This document shows, piece by piece, positions 32,571-40,440 of a stretch of 41,105 bases of DNA. The position numbers were made by a program, and so were the translations under genes. Below the pieces are notes generated by a model. It saw only the letters and a program-made list of their open reading frames with translations. It made no database searches and was not told where the DNA came from. The stretch covers positions 1-41,105 of the IMG/VR virus record IMGVR_UViG_3300005289_000010. The stretch is one strand, 5' to 3'. Every line of letters starts with the position of its first letter. Position 1 is the first letter of the stretch. This stretch comes from a virus.

Positions 32571-34048
32571 TGTGGCATATCTCCTTGTGGGGTTTCAGGC
32601 GCTGGTGCAGCGGCAGTCTCTTCTGCGGGCGGCGGTGCGCCACCCCCTGCACTGATGTATTCGCTGGATGACAGACCGCGGCCGGCGGCAAACGCCTTGA
32701 TCACCCGCTCCATGTTCAGGAGGCCGGAGATCGTAGGCGGCAGCGTGCCGAGGGCGGTGAGGTCACCAATGAACAGCTTCAGGTTGTCCAGGTCGCTGGC
32801 CCGGGACAGTGCGTCCAGACCGGTAACGATGGCTGGACGAATGGCTTTGCCCTTGAGCGAGAAGCCAATCTTCTTGAGCAGGTACAAGGCCAGGGGCGTC
32901 TGCATATCCACAGCGATGCGGCTGTAAGCGCCACCCAGGCTCGTTTCAAGCTCTTGTGCTTGCATGCGGATTTCTTCTGCGGTCACGCGCTCAGCGTTGC
33001 GGGTGACGGCGGATGCGAGGAGGAAGCCTCGTCCGATGCGGTTGATGTACTCGGCGGATGTCGCCTGAAGGTGCGGCACAGCTTGGGCCGTACCGGCGTT
33101 GACGAGCGTCAGGTCACCCTGTTGGCCAGGCAGCACCGCGCCGTTCTCGCTGGCCTCCATGTCTTCGGGCTTGGTCATCCCCGCAGGGTTGGCCAGCCAT
33201 CGGAACTCGGAGGCGAGGATAGCGGATGTGACCAGGGCCTCGGACAGCATCGAAAGCGAGCTGAAGTCGCCTTGATAGTCCTCCACCAGGCCAGTGCCGT
33301 AGTCGTTGCCATCGGCCAGGTCCCACGTCAGCGGGCGCAGAGGCAGGTCAGCCTCGGGCCAGATACCGTTGAAGTTCTTGGGCAGGACCTGTCGGTCAAC
33401 CCACTGGGTCATGACGTACTTCTCGCCCTCCAGACGCACCCAGCGATAGAAGTCCACCTTGTCGTCCGGTTTCTTGTTGGGCACCACCTGCTGTACCTTG
33501 GTCTCCAACTCATCGAATTCCAGGCAGTCCTTGGTGAGCAGTTCGATCACCTTGCCATGCTGGTTCCGCTTGACGACGTAGTTCTTCAGCCCGATGGCGC
33601 GCATCTTATCGCCAGAGGTATCCTGAAGCACGTTCCCGACGACCGCGAGGTGCGTCAGGATCTCGTACAGGGTGGGGCGCATGCCGGCTTCACGGTCAAT
33701 GCCCTTCCAGGCTTCCTTCTCTGACGCCGCCAGGGTGTCGGCGATGTCAGCCTCGGACATGTTGACGGCTGCCAGCTGTTCCTTGGCATCAGGGTCCAGC
33801 TCCAGGCGCATAGCGGGACGGGACGGCGCGAACAGGGCGAGCATCAGCTTACTCACCAGGTGGCGAGTCGCTTGCGCGCCCACCGACTGGAAGTCGTGCT
33901 GTAGCTCCGTGTTGTTCTCGCTGTACCCATCCGGCAGGCATACCTTGCGGATAGTGTAGGACGCGTACTTCTCGCAGCGGGTCAGTAAGCTGCGCCGCTT
34001 GTTGTTCAGCTCATCCCACCGGGCCGCGGCATTCATGTTATAACGCAT
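32567..34048 (-). CDS. Portal (head-tail connector) protein
   Basis: A 493-aa T7 gp8-type connector. It has family segments RWDELNNKRRSLLTRCEKYA, VGAQATRHLVSKLMLALFAP and WDLADGNDYGTGLVEDYQGD. The C-terminus is Ala/Pro/Gly-rich. ATG 34048 follows GGAGG; an internal ATG at 34036 has no such site. Twelve copies form the vertex channel through which DNA is packaged and ejected. Confidence 0.95.
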   Translation of the reverse strand: MRYNMNAAARWDELNNKRRSLLTRCEKYASYTIRKVCLPDGYSENNTELQHDFQSVGAQATRHLVSKLMLALFAPSRPAMRLELDPDAKEQLAAVNMSEADIADTLAASEKEAWKGIDREAGMRPTLYEILTHLAVVGNVLQDTSGDKMRAIGLKNYVVKRNQHGKVIELLTKDCLEFDELETKVQQVVPNKKPDDKVDFYRWVRLEGEKYVMTQWVDRQVLPKNFNGIWPEADLPLRPLTWDLADGNDYGTGLVEDYQGDFSSLSMLSEALVTSAILASEFRWLANPAGMTKPEDMEASENGAVLPGQQGDLTLVNAGTAQAVPHLQATSAEYINRIGRGFLLASAVTRNAERVTAEEIRMQAQELETSLGGAYSRIAVDMQTPLALYLLKKIGFSLKGKAIRPAIVTGLDALSRASDLDNLKLFIGDLTALGTLPPTISGLLNMERVIKAFAAGRGLSSSEYISAGGGAPPPAEETAAAPAPETPQGDMPQ

Positions 34049-34063
34049 TCGGCCCTCCCGCCG

Positions 34064-34687
34064 TTAGATTCGCATGGCCAGGCCAGCGCCACCGTAGGAT
34101 TGGCGGCGGCGACGAGCGTTCTCGTTGCCACCTTCGCCAGCGTCACCGCCTTCGTCCAGGTTGCTGCCCTCCACGACGTCGGGCGTGCCGCCCTCACCAC
34201 CGTCGTAGGCAGCGCCCTCGGCCGCAGCCAGGCTCTGTCGCTGGGCGGAGGCGATGCCCGCGCCCATGTTGGCAACCTTGGCACGCTCACGTCCCTGCTG
34301 GGCGATGTTGGCCGCGTCTTGCTGTCCGCGCTCCTGGATCTCGAAAGCTTCGATGGCGCTGTTGAGCGCCTGGTTGCTGTAGTCCATGTCACCGCGCCCG
34401 ACAGCGGACCAGGTGTTCGTGACGTTCTCGTCGCGGTCGCCGCCCGTGGTGGTTTGGTAGCTGGACGAGTAGTTGCGCAGGGCGTCCACGGATGTCGCGT
34501 TGCCCAGGGCGCCACGCATCTTCTCGATTTCCCGGCCGTCGTCAATGCCGAAGCTGCCCTGCTGGCTCAAGGCGTTGATCGCCTGCTCCAGGTTGATGGA
34601 GAGGTTCCCATCAGCGCCTCGGCTGACAGCTCCCGACAGCGGGTTGCCGCCTTGTTTCTTCGCGTATCGCGCAATGAGGGTTCCCAT
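34064..34687 (-). CDS. Probable minor structural protein, 207 aa
   Basis: This starts at ATG 34687 (MGTLIARYAKKQGGNPLSGA) behind AAGGAG. The centre is Gln/Ala-rich helix, followed by a Gly/Glu-rich flexible stretch and a basic RRRRQSYGG end. The open frame to 35032 is spurious. Genes in this position of phiKMV-type genomes are usually annotated as structural or hypothetical; no function is known to me. Confidence 0.75.
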   Translation of the reverse strand: MGTLIARYAKKQGGNPLSGAVSRGADGNLSINLEQAINALSQQGSFGIDDGREIEKMRGALGNATSVDALRNYSSSYQTTTGGDRDENVTNTWSAVGRGDMDYSNQALNSAIEAFEIQERGQQDAANIAQQGRERAKVANMGAGIASAQRQSLAAAEGAAYDGGEGGTPDVVEGSNLDEGGDAGEGGNENARRRRQSYGGAGLAMRI

Positions 34688-34697
34688 TGGCCGCTCC

Positions 34698-35075
34698 TTA
34701 GAGTTGAAGGCTGATGCCCGTGTACGCACCTGTCGGCGCCATGTACTGCGCGCGTGGGTTACGCCGGCGGGCTTCTTCTTCGATGTCCGCCTCCGGGTCA
34801 GTCGGGGTTTCGCCCAGCTCGACGGTCTCAGCATCACGGGCAGCCTGCTCCTCCATCCGGCGGGCTTGGTCGGATGCCGCCATCTGACGGGCCATGGCCT
34901 CCTGCTGGAGTTGCGCGGTCTGTGCGTTCTGCCGGGTTTGGCTTGCTTGGCGTTCAGCGTCAGCTGACAGGCGGGCGGCTTGCTCGGTGGCTTGCCGACG
35001 CATCTCGTCAGCAATCCGGTTTGAGTCACCACCCAGGCCCAGCAGCTTGGTCACGCCTTTCAAAAGGCTTCCCAT
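34698..35075 (-). CDS. Coiled-coil protein, 125 aa
   Basis: The ATG at 35075 has AAGGAGG upstream. The N-terminus is amphipathic (MGSLLKGVTKLLGLGGDSNR) and residues 20-90 form a long Gln/Ala/Arg coiled coil, then an acidic linker and RRRNPRAQYMAPTG. It is probably virion-associated, judging from its place beside portal. Family not recognised. Confidence 0.72.
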   Translation of the reverse strand: MGSLLKGVTKLLGLGGDSNRIADEMRRQATEQAARLSADAERQASQTRQNAQTAQLQQEAMARQMAASDQARRMEEQAARDAETVELGETPTDPEADIEEEARRRNPRAQYMAPTGAYTGISLQL

Positions 35076-35085
35076 GCTGGCCTCC

Positions 35086-35202
35086 TTATGCGACCAGGTA
35101 GGCCGCCACGGCGACGACAACAGCCGCCACGACAGCGGCCTTCACCGGGTTGGCCTTGGCTTTCGCCACGACGCTCTTGACCAGAGCTTTGATCTTTTCC
35201 AT
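35086..35202 (-). CDS. 38-aa single-pass membrane peptide
   Basis: A Lys-rich N-terminus (MEKIKALVKSVVAKAKANPV) is followed by one hydrophobic Ala/Val helix ending AAYLVA. AAGGAG lies seven bases before the ATG at 35202, still within the GNAT gene end, and its TAA overlaps the next ribosome binding site. Lysine-flanked helices of this kind can insert in membranes. Function unknown. Confidence 0.65.
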   Translation of the reverse strand: MEKIKALVKSVVAKAKANPVKAAVVAAVVVAVAAYLVA

Positions 35203-35205
35203 GCG

Positions 35206-35643
35206 TTACTCCTTGAGATTTTTGAATAGCTCCACAGAGGATACCTGGAAGCCGTGACGCGCATACATGCGCTGGAGTGCCCGGTTGGTGCGCGTAAGTG
35301 CCGTCCCAACGACAATAGCCCCCGCGCCCACAGTCTCCGCGAGGAGCTGTAGGACACGGGGGATACTATCAAACTTTCCGGGACCGTCGTACACTCGCAG
35401 CACCAGCAGCTCGGCCAACGTCTTGTTGTCCGGCGCAGCGTACCACGGGGTAACGATGTCAGCCATTACCAGGTAGGTCTCCTCTACGATCAAGCCGATG
35501 TACTTACCGGATGTAATCTCCTGGTATGCTGTCGGTAGATCTACAGAAGATATCCAGTCTTTACTCTCCGCTTTAGCTACTGCCTTCCAGAGAGCTACCT
35601 GGATAGCTTCATGATCTTTATCGGTAAGAGACCTGTAGTTCAT
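35206..35643 (-). CDS. GNAT-family acetyltransferase
   Basis: A 145-aa protein with the GNAT pattern: acidic helix early, central strand LAELLVLRVYDGPGK where the acetyl-CoA loop would lie, and a C-terminal NRALQRMYARHGFQVSSVEL signature. It would transfer an acetyl group; the target is unknown. The 5' half is AT-rich and unlike the neighbours. It starts by ATGA overlap with the 87-aa gene. Similar small acetyltransferases occur near portal genes of other phages. Confidence 0.8.
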   Translation of the reverse strand: MNYRSLTDKDHEAIQVALWKAVAKAESKDWISSVDLPTAYQEITSGKYIGLIVEETYLVMADIVTPWYAAPDNKTLAELLVLRVYDGPGKFDSIPRVLQLLAETVGAGAIVVGTALTRTNRALQRMYARHGFQVSSVELFKNLKE

Positions 35644-35903
35644 TGAGGATCTATCACAATATCATTCCTCAGTACCTGTAATACCTTCTGGATACCTAGT
35701 TGGAATGCAATGTTATCTATCCCTGTATCACCACGGATATGACCTACCTTCTGTTCTATCAATTTATAGACTTCATAATTCAATCTATAAACCTGGTTAA
35801 TCTCCACCTTCGGTGGAATCCCATCCCCCTTACCCCCTTCCCTTATCGGGCTGGGAGTAGGGTTTCGCTGCCCCCGGTCGGGGCGGTTTGGCGCTTGGGT
35901 CAT
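35640..35903 (-). CDS. Hypothetical protein, 87 aa, first gene after the late promoter
   Basis: The ATG at 35903 follows GGAGG, twenty-one bases downstream of the phage promoter core. The N-terminal 30 residues are Pro/Arg/Gly-rich and probably disordered. The rest, IEQKVGHIRGDTGIDNIAFQ followed by LGIQKVLQVLR, is helical and sits in DNA of only about 33-40% GC. No domain recognised. Confidence 0.75.
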   Translation of the reverse strand: MTQAPNRPDRGQRNPTPSPIREGGKGDGIPPKVEINQVYRLNYEVYKLIEQKVGHIRGDTGIDNIAFQLGIQKVLQVLRNDIVIDPQ

Positions 35904-35923
35904 TGGACCTCCACACGTTATAG

Positions 35924-35941
35924 CGTATAGCCGACCGTAAT
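35924..35941 (-). promoter_or_regulatory. T7-type phage RNA polymerase promoter, copy 2 (late promoter)
   Basis: Identical over 18 bases to 13648-13631. It lies in the 45-base gap just after the RNA polymerase stop and before the first late gene. The TACG-N5-CTATA layout matches T7. The first transcribed base would be C or the following G. Confidence 0.85.
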
Positions 35942-35948
35942 CGGCGAA

Positions 35949-38357
35949 TTATCCGAAAAAGTATTTGGAATCAAGGACTTGGGTAAGATCCAGGGTTCCC
36001 TTCTCCGGTGGGTCAGGAAGGATCACACCGGCTTCCATGTACCGGGCGGCGAACTCGTACAGCCAGTCCGTGTCCTGGTACATTTCCAGGAAGACTTCCC
36101 GGATGATCCTGGCGAACTTCGCTGCATCCGCTGCCGGACAGCCGAAGTCGTCGTGGATCATGGCCAGGGAGTTGATGCCCTGCTGGGCAGCCCGGATGGA
36201 TACCAGCTGCATGTGGCTTGCGTCCATGCTGTGGATGAAGTTCGGTGCGATGGCGTTCCGGTGGGCTACCCGGTCAGCTTTGTCCGTGGCGCCGGAGATG
36301 TTCCACCGCGCGCCGCCGAACAGCAGCACCCGGATGGTGCCCTGGGGCGCCATTTTCCTGTAGTCCTGCTGCACGATGAAGCCCGTGGGCGTCTTCCAGC
36401 GGATCACGTCGTACTTGTCCAGGATCTTACCGGAGCATTCCTGCAACCAATCCATGGCCTCGCGAGCTTTGACTACCACCTCGCCGATGCTGGACCACAG
36501 ATGCTCGTTAAGCCAGCTGCTGGCCTGGGCCTGCACCTCCTTGTCGAATACCTGCTGGTCCCGGATGTAGTCGTTCAGGATGAAGTCCCGGCTGCTGAAC
36601 TTCGTGCTACCGTAGGGCAGGGTCATCACGCTGCGCTTGGCCACCTTGCGGTTGACGCCGTGCTCCAGCCACAGATCCCGCATCGGGTGCTCATCCGCGC
36701 CCTGCACCTTCCGGTAGCAGACCTCGGCCACGGCCAGGTAGATGTCGTTGGGCTTCAGGCTGGGCACCAGGTTGGTAGCCACTCCACCTACCTCATCGCG
36801 CAGCATGGCGCTGAAGTTCTGCAAGCCGTTGCAGCTCCCGTCCATGCCGACCGGCAGGTGGCTGACGAACGCCGCGCCGTACTGGATGTACTCCAGGTAC
36901 TCCTTAGCCCAGGCCAGGAACTGGAACGGGGCGTCGGCCTCCAGCCAACCGCGGTTGTCCAGCGGGTGCTGGGCGCAGTCCAGGATCATCTGGTGGTTCT
37001 CGTGAACCCAGTCAATGCGGTCCTCGTAGCTCACCTTGTCCACGCCGAACTTGTTGGCGCCGTTGATGAGGAACCACTCACGAGCCTCCTGGCTGTCCAG
37101 GGCGCGGCCCTCGGCGAAACGAAGCAGGGCCTTCTGCAAGTCGCTGCCCTGGGGACTGACGCCCGTCGTGTACGGGTAGAAGCGGCCCCGGCTGTCTGCG
37201 AAGTACACGAAGTACAGCTCCGGCTGGTGGCGCAGCTTGTCGGCCACGTGGAACGCCAGCTTCATGCGGCCGAACTTCTGGCCTTTCAGCTTGTTCTGCG
37301 TATGGCATTCGGCGCAAGCGCGCTTCCACGCCTTGAACTCCACCTGCTGCTCCTCGGTCATGTCCGCTGCCTTCAGCCCTGGCGTGAGCCAGGAGGGCTT
37401 AGCCGGCGGCTCCGTCATGCGGCTGGTGACCAGCTCATCCGTCTCGGCGGTCTTGGCCAGGCCGCGTGCCACGTCCAGTATGTCCCCGTTAACCTGCCAC
37501 TTGACGCTTTGCAGGACGTTCAGGGCGCGGACCAGGGTGGTTACCTCACCACCAGCCGGGTTGCCGTGCAGCACAGCCACGGGGGCGCGCTGCTGCATGG
37601 GCAGGGTGTGGAACCCGCCGCCGTGGATGCCGGCCCAGTCCAGCGGCTTCTCCACGCAGGGCAGGAAGTACGGGGTGGTCTCCTCAATCATCTCCCGCAT
37701 GCCGTCCAGAAGCTCCAGAACCTCCCAGGAGAGGCGCAGGCGGGTGACCGAGGTGTACCCCTTACCCTTCTTGACGCGTTGGTGCCAGGCTTCGAGAAGC
37801 CCGTCAGCGCGCAGTTGCTCCAGCAGGTAGGCGCCGACCTGATCGCGGTTGCCACCGCCCCAGTTGATCGGCTCCAGATCCAGGGAGCGCATATCCTTGA
37901 GCGCCAGGATGACGCGGTGGCGCGGGTCTCGGCTATGCCGGCGATCCAGCTCCTGCTGTAACAGCCAGAAGCGTTCCGGCTCTGCCTGCCGGAACTGTCG
38001 GAGCACTTGCTCGTCCTGGATACGCCGGCCCAGTTGGCCAGCATGGTAACGTCCGCGGTCCTCGCTCGGGTCTTGCAGCAGAGTGACGACCATGTGGCGC
38101 ACAGCAATGAAGGCTACTGCTTCCGGCTCCAGCCCGTCCAGCAGCTTCAGGTGAGCGTGCCGGCGACCCGGCAGGCTGCTGTCCCGTGCTGCCTGGATGC
38201 GCTCGGCAAGCGGGCCGACGAACCGGCGGAACAGGGGGCTGGCGTAGCGGTTGGCGTTCGCCCGCCCGTCCTCCTCGTTCCGGGCCATGTTGATACGGGC
38301 ACGTTCGCGCCCGCCGTCGATCATCTCTTGCTCAAGTTCCAGCTGTGTCAGAATCAA
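35949..38357 (-). CDS. Single-subunit DNA-directed RNA polymerase (T7 type)
   Basis: An 802-aa polymerase with all catalytic parts: MDGSCNGLQ (Asp506), NRKVAKRSVMTLPYGST (Lys574, Arg575, Tyr582), FIHSMDASHM (His709) and MIHDDFG (Asp736), corresponding to T7 Asp537, Lys631, Arg632, Tyr639, His784 and Asp812. It ends FFG, like T7's FAFA foot. The promoter-specificity loop should lie near 655-690. The first codon is probably TTG 38357, with AGAGG upstream; ATG 38324 is the alternative. It transcribes the late genes from the two 18-bp promoters. Its place after the replication genes is phiKMV-like. Confidence 0.96.
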   Translation of the reverse strand: MILTQLELEQEMIDGGRERARINMARNEEDGRANANRYASPLFRRFVGPLAERIQAARDSSLPGRRHAHLKLLDGLEPEAVAFIAVRHMVVTLLQDPSEDRGRYHAGQLGRRIQDEQVLRQFRQAEPERFWLLQQELDRRHSRDPRHRVILALKDMRSLDLEPINWGGGNRDQVGAYLLEQLRADGLLEAWHQRVKKGKGYTSVTRLRLSWEVLELLDGMREMIEETTPYFLPCVEKPLDWAGIHGGGFHTLPMQQRAPVAVLHGNPAGGEVTTLVRALNVLQSVKWQVNGDILDVARGLAKTAETDELVTSRMTEPPAKPSWLTPGLKAADMTEEQQVEFKAWKRACAECHTQNKLKGQKFGRMKLAFHVADKLRHQPELYFVYFADSRGRFYPYTTGVSPQGSDLQKALLRFAEGRALDSQEAREWFLINGANKFGVDKVSYEDRIDWVHENHQMILDCAQHPLDNRGWLEADAPFQFLAWAKEYLEYIQYGAAFVSHLPVGMDGSCNGLQNFSAMLRDEVGGVATNLVPSLKPNDIYLAVAEVCYRKVQGADEHPMRDLWLEHGVNRKVAKRSVMTLPYGSTKFSSRDFILNDYIRDQQVFDKEVQAQASSWLNEHLWSSIGEVVVKAREAMDWLQECSGKILDKYDVIRWKTPTGFIVQQDYRKMAPQGTIRVLLFGGARWNISGATDKADRVAHRNAIAPNFIHSMDASHMQLVSIRAAQQGINSLAMIHDDFGCPAADAAKFARIIREVFLEMYQDTDWLYEFAARYMEAGVILPDPPEKGTLDLTQVLDSKYFFG

Positions 38358-38380
38358 GAATGCCTCTCTCGCTTGAATAC

Positions 38381-38397
38381 AGCCCCGTGGCGGGGCT
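38381..38397 (-). other. GC stem-loop before the RNA polymerase gene
   Basis: AGCCCC and GGGGCT form a 6-bp stem with a five-base loop that overlaps the stop codon of the upstream gene. No T-run follows. ATTCAAGCGAGA, also found before the 59-aa gene, lies just downstream. It may attenuate or process mRNA in front of the polymerase gene. Confidence 0.5.
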
Positions 38398-38729
38398 TAC
38401 GTGGGTGGGGTGGTGGGTATGCCTAGGTGGGCCAGAACTGTGGCCTCGTTGCTGCCTCTTTGCACAGCTCGCCGTGCGTCTTCGTAGGCGTCAACCTTGT
38501 TGTAAAGATCCGCCAGGTCGTCTCCCGTGATGTGCGCCTCGCTATCGCCGAGTCGGGCGGCAAGTCCGTATAAAGGTCCTCCGTATCCCGTGTGCTTTGT
38601 CAGGCGGAAGACCACCCCAGCGTGTGTCCAGGTGTAGGCCACGCCATAGCGGATCGTACACTGGATGTCAGAGCCGGGGTACGATTTCCGCGCTGCTGCG
38701 ATCAGCCCTACCCTTTGCTCTGGTGTCAT
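38397..38729 (-). CDS. Hypothetical protein, 110 aa
   Basis: This starts by ATGA overlap at 38729. It begins MTPEQRVGLIAAARKSYPGS, has a beta-like centre (GVAYTWTHAGVVFRLTKHTG) and a helical, charged end. No family is recognised and there is no membrane segment. It lies directly before the RNA polymerase gene. Confidence 0.72.
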   Translation of the reverse strand: MTPEQRVGLIAAARKSYPGSDIQCTIRYGVAYTWTHAGVVFRLTKHTGYGGPLYGLAARLGDSEAHITGDDLADLYNKVDAYEDARRAVQRGSNEATVLAHLGIPTTPPT

Positions 38730-38917
38730 TGCAGTGACGAACCTGCGGGGCGCTCGGTGACCACGGCCAGGCGCAGTACCCCGGTCGCCACGTCGTTCTC
38801 GACCTGGATCGTACCTGACATCTCCAGGGCTTCCAGCTCAGCGTGGGTGATCTCCACCGATCCGCCCAAGCGGTTGATCAGAACCGCCAGGGCCATCTTC
38901 GTGATTACGTCTTCCAT
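38726..38917 (-). CDS. Hypothetical protein, 63 aa
   Basis: TGATG overlap with the ligase stop and ATGA overlap with the next start fix this gene. The sequence (VITKMALAVLINRLGGSVEIT; LEALEMSGTIQVENDVATG) looks like a small helix-plus-beta domain reminiscent of other phage proteins of unknown function. No catalytic motif visible. Confidence 0.75.
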   Translation of the reverse strand: MEDVITKMALAVLINRLGGSVEITHAELEALEMSGTIQVENDVATGVLRLAVVTERPAGSSLQ

Positions 38918-39849
38918 CAGTCCGTCTCCAATTTGTCAAAGCGGATACCCTTGAAGCGCGGCTCGCGCAGCAGGCCGTCTTCGCTGTAGTCCATGGCTTC
39001 GATCTCGGCGATGCACCCTACGACCGTAGTGCCATCTGCATCCTGCAAGCGCCACCATTTCTCACGCTCGTAGTCCGAGAACCCCGTACCGACACGCAGC
39101 TCCTTGCCCCGGAAGTCCACCACGATGGCGCCCAGGCGGCCGGCGTGCTTGCCCTTGCCTTCTTCCATCCCGGTTACCCGTAGGTCAAACGACAGCACGC
39201 GCTTGAGCTTGATGATCTCGCCGGTCGTGCCGCTGCCGCGCTTCCAACCGCCTTCCGGGTCGCGGAGGATGCAGCCATCGTAGCCGCCCTGGTCAACCAG
39301 GTGGTTGCACCAGTCCTGCCAGGTGTTTCCCCGCCCGGTGGTCTTGGGGGTGAAGTGGAACTCAGCCGCGCTAACCCAGTCCACGTCCGCCCGGTATTGC
39401 GGCCGAAGCACACGCTGGACGCGCTGGATGTAGGGCACGGTAGACTCTCCGGCTTCCCACTCGTTGGAGGTCAGCACGTCGAACACCTTGACACCCAACT
39501 GGGGCGCCGGAGCGTGCTGGCGGAACTGACCGGATAAGGTAGCGAAGGACTCTCCCTCCGTCCACGCCTCACCCAGCACTGCCACACCACCGTGTTCCAT
39601 CACCTGGTCAGCGAACAACCGGTGCATTGCCGGGAGCATGTGCTCCATGCTACGCACCCGCTCTCCGGTGCGGGACAAGACCAGATCGGCCTCGCCCGCC
39701 ACCGTGAGCACGAAGATCACATGGCAGCCGTCGTACTTGGCCTGGCCCAGGTAATTCTGGTCCAGGTATCCAGGCTGCTCCAGCACCAGCCGGCGCTTCT
39801 TGACAACCTTGTCCAGGTTGACCGCTTTCTGTACGATGTATTCAGGCAC
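38917..39849 (-). CDS. ATP-dependent DNA ligase
   Basis: A 310-aa ligase. Motif I AKYDG has the adenylated Lys38; GEAW at 93-96 corresponds to motif III, DGCILR at 191-196 to motif IV and EIIKLKR at 211-217 to motif V. The OB-fold domain follows, with a PRFKGIRFDK motif VI-like end. It joins nicks and Okazaki fragments. GTG start at 39849 with GGAGG at good spacing; it overlaps the previous gene by eight bases. Confidence 0.94.
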   Translation of the reverse strand: MPEYIVQKAVNLDKVVKKRRLVLEQPGYLDQNYLGQAKYDGCHVIFVLTVAGEADLVLSRTGERVRSMEHMLPAMHRLFADQVMEHGGVAVLGEAWTEGESFATLSGQFRQHAPAPQLGVKVFDVLTSNEWEAGESTVPYIQRVQRVLRPQYRADVDWVSAAEFHFTPKTTGRGNTWQDWCNHLVDQGGYDGCILRDPEGGWKRGSGTTGEIIKLKRVLSFDLRVTGMEEGKGKHAGRLGAIVVDFRGKELRVGTGFSDYEREKWWRLQDADGTTVVGCIAEIEAMDYSEDGLLREPRFKGIRFDKLETD

Positions 39850-40336
39850 TGTGCCTCCAGTAGATGATGTCGCCTGCGTCGCCCCGGACGGACCAGCGTA
39901 GGAAGCTGGCAGGCACTCGCGTCATGACGGCTCCCGAGCGGAGCTGAACATCCACGAACTCGGGCAGCCCTTGATCAGACCCGGGATTATTGCGCCACAG
40001 AGGAGGAGCTTCAGGCACCTCCGTTCTGGGCACCAGCCCAGCCTTCTTGGCTTCGTGCAGCTCCAGCAGGAACAGCGCGTTGGTGGCCACGTGGGCGTAC
40101 TGGTGTTCCTCGGTGTCGGGATCGTAGACGATGCCCTTGTCCAGGTCAGCCAGGTGGCGATCCAAGGCATCGCGGTAGCGCACCTCGGCGTTCTCCACCA
40201 GCTTCCAGTTCTCGTCGCCGTACTTCTTGGCGCCGTACTCCAGCACCTTGATCACAGCTTCGAGGGCATGCACGCAGCCCTTGCGCAGCAGCTGCCAGCG
40301 GCGCTTGCCGGTGTCGTCTTTGCGTCCCTCGGTCAT
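39842..40336 (-). CDS. DUF5664/MazG-like dATP/dGTP pyrophosphohydrolase with extra C-terminal domain
   Basis: A 164-aa protein. Residues 12-100 match the all-alpha NTP pyrophosphohydrolase family (MazZ/DUF5664): RWQLLRKG, VIKVLEYGAKKYGDENW and later RHLADLDKG. Residues 125-164 (VDVQLRSGAVMTRVPASFLR and DIIYWR) form a short domain found in other phage proteins. It probably hydrolyses dNTPs to dNMPs. No purZ is present, so there is no sign of 2-aminoadenine DNA. Start at ATG 40336 overlaps the 35-aa gene (ATGA); the longer frame to 40432 is spurious. Confidence 0.8.
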   Translation of the reverse strand: MTEGRKDDTGKRRWQLLRKGCVHALEAVIKVLEYGAKKYGDENWKLVENAEVRYRDALDRHLADLDKGIVYDPDTEEHQYAHVATNALFLLELHEAKKAGLVPRTEVPEAPPLWRNNPGSDQGLPEFVDVQLRSGAVMTRVPASFLRWSVRGDAGDIIYWRHSA

Positions 40337-40440
40337 GCGAGCACCGCGAAGGCAAAGCAGATCGTGAACGTCACGTCCAACACCAGGTGAAAGTTGCGGT
40401 AGGTGAAGCCCTCCACGGGCTTCTTGAACCATTCGATCAT
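40333..40440 (-). CDS. 35-aa membrane peptide
   Basis: The ATG at 40440 overlaps the exonuclease stop and the stop overlaps the next ATG, both as ATGA. The N-terminus (MIEWFKKPVEGFTYRNFHL) is amphipathic; the C-terminus is one hydrophobic helix (VLDVTFTICFAFAVLA). The two couplings make translation likely. Function is unknown. Confidence 0.7.
   Translation of the reverse strand: MIEWFKKPVEGFTYRNFHLVLDVTFTICFAFAVLA

Noticed and set aside
35979-37961. 660-aa plus-strand frame opposite RNA polymerase
   Set aside because: Antisense shadow of a certain gene, with His/Val/Gln-rich unstructured composition.
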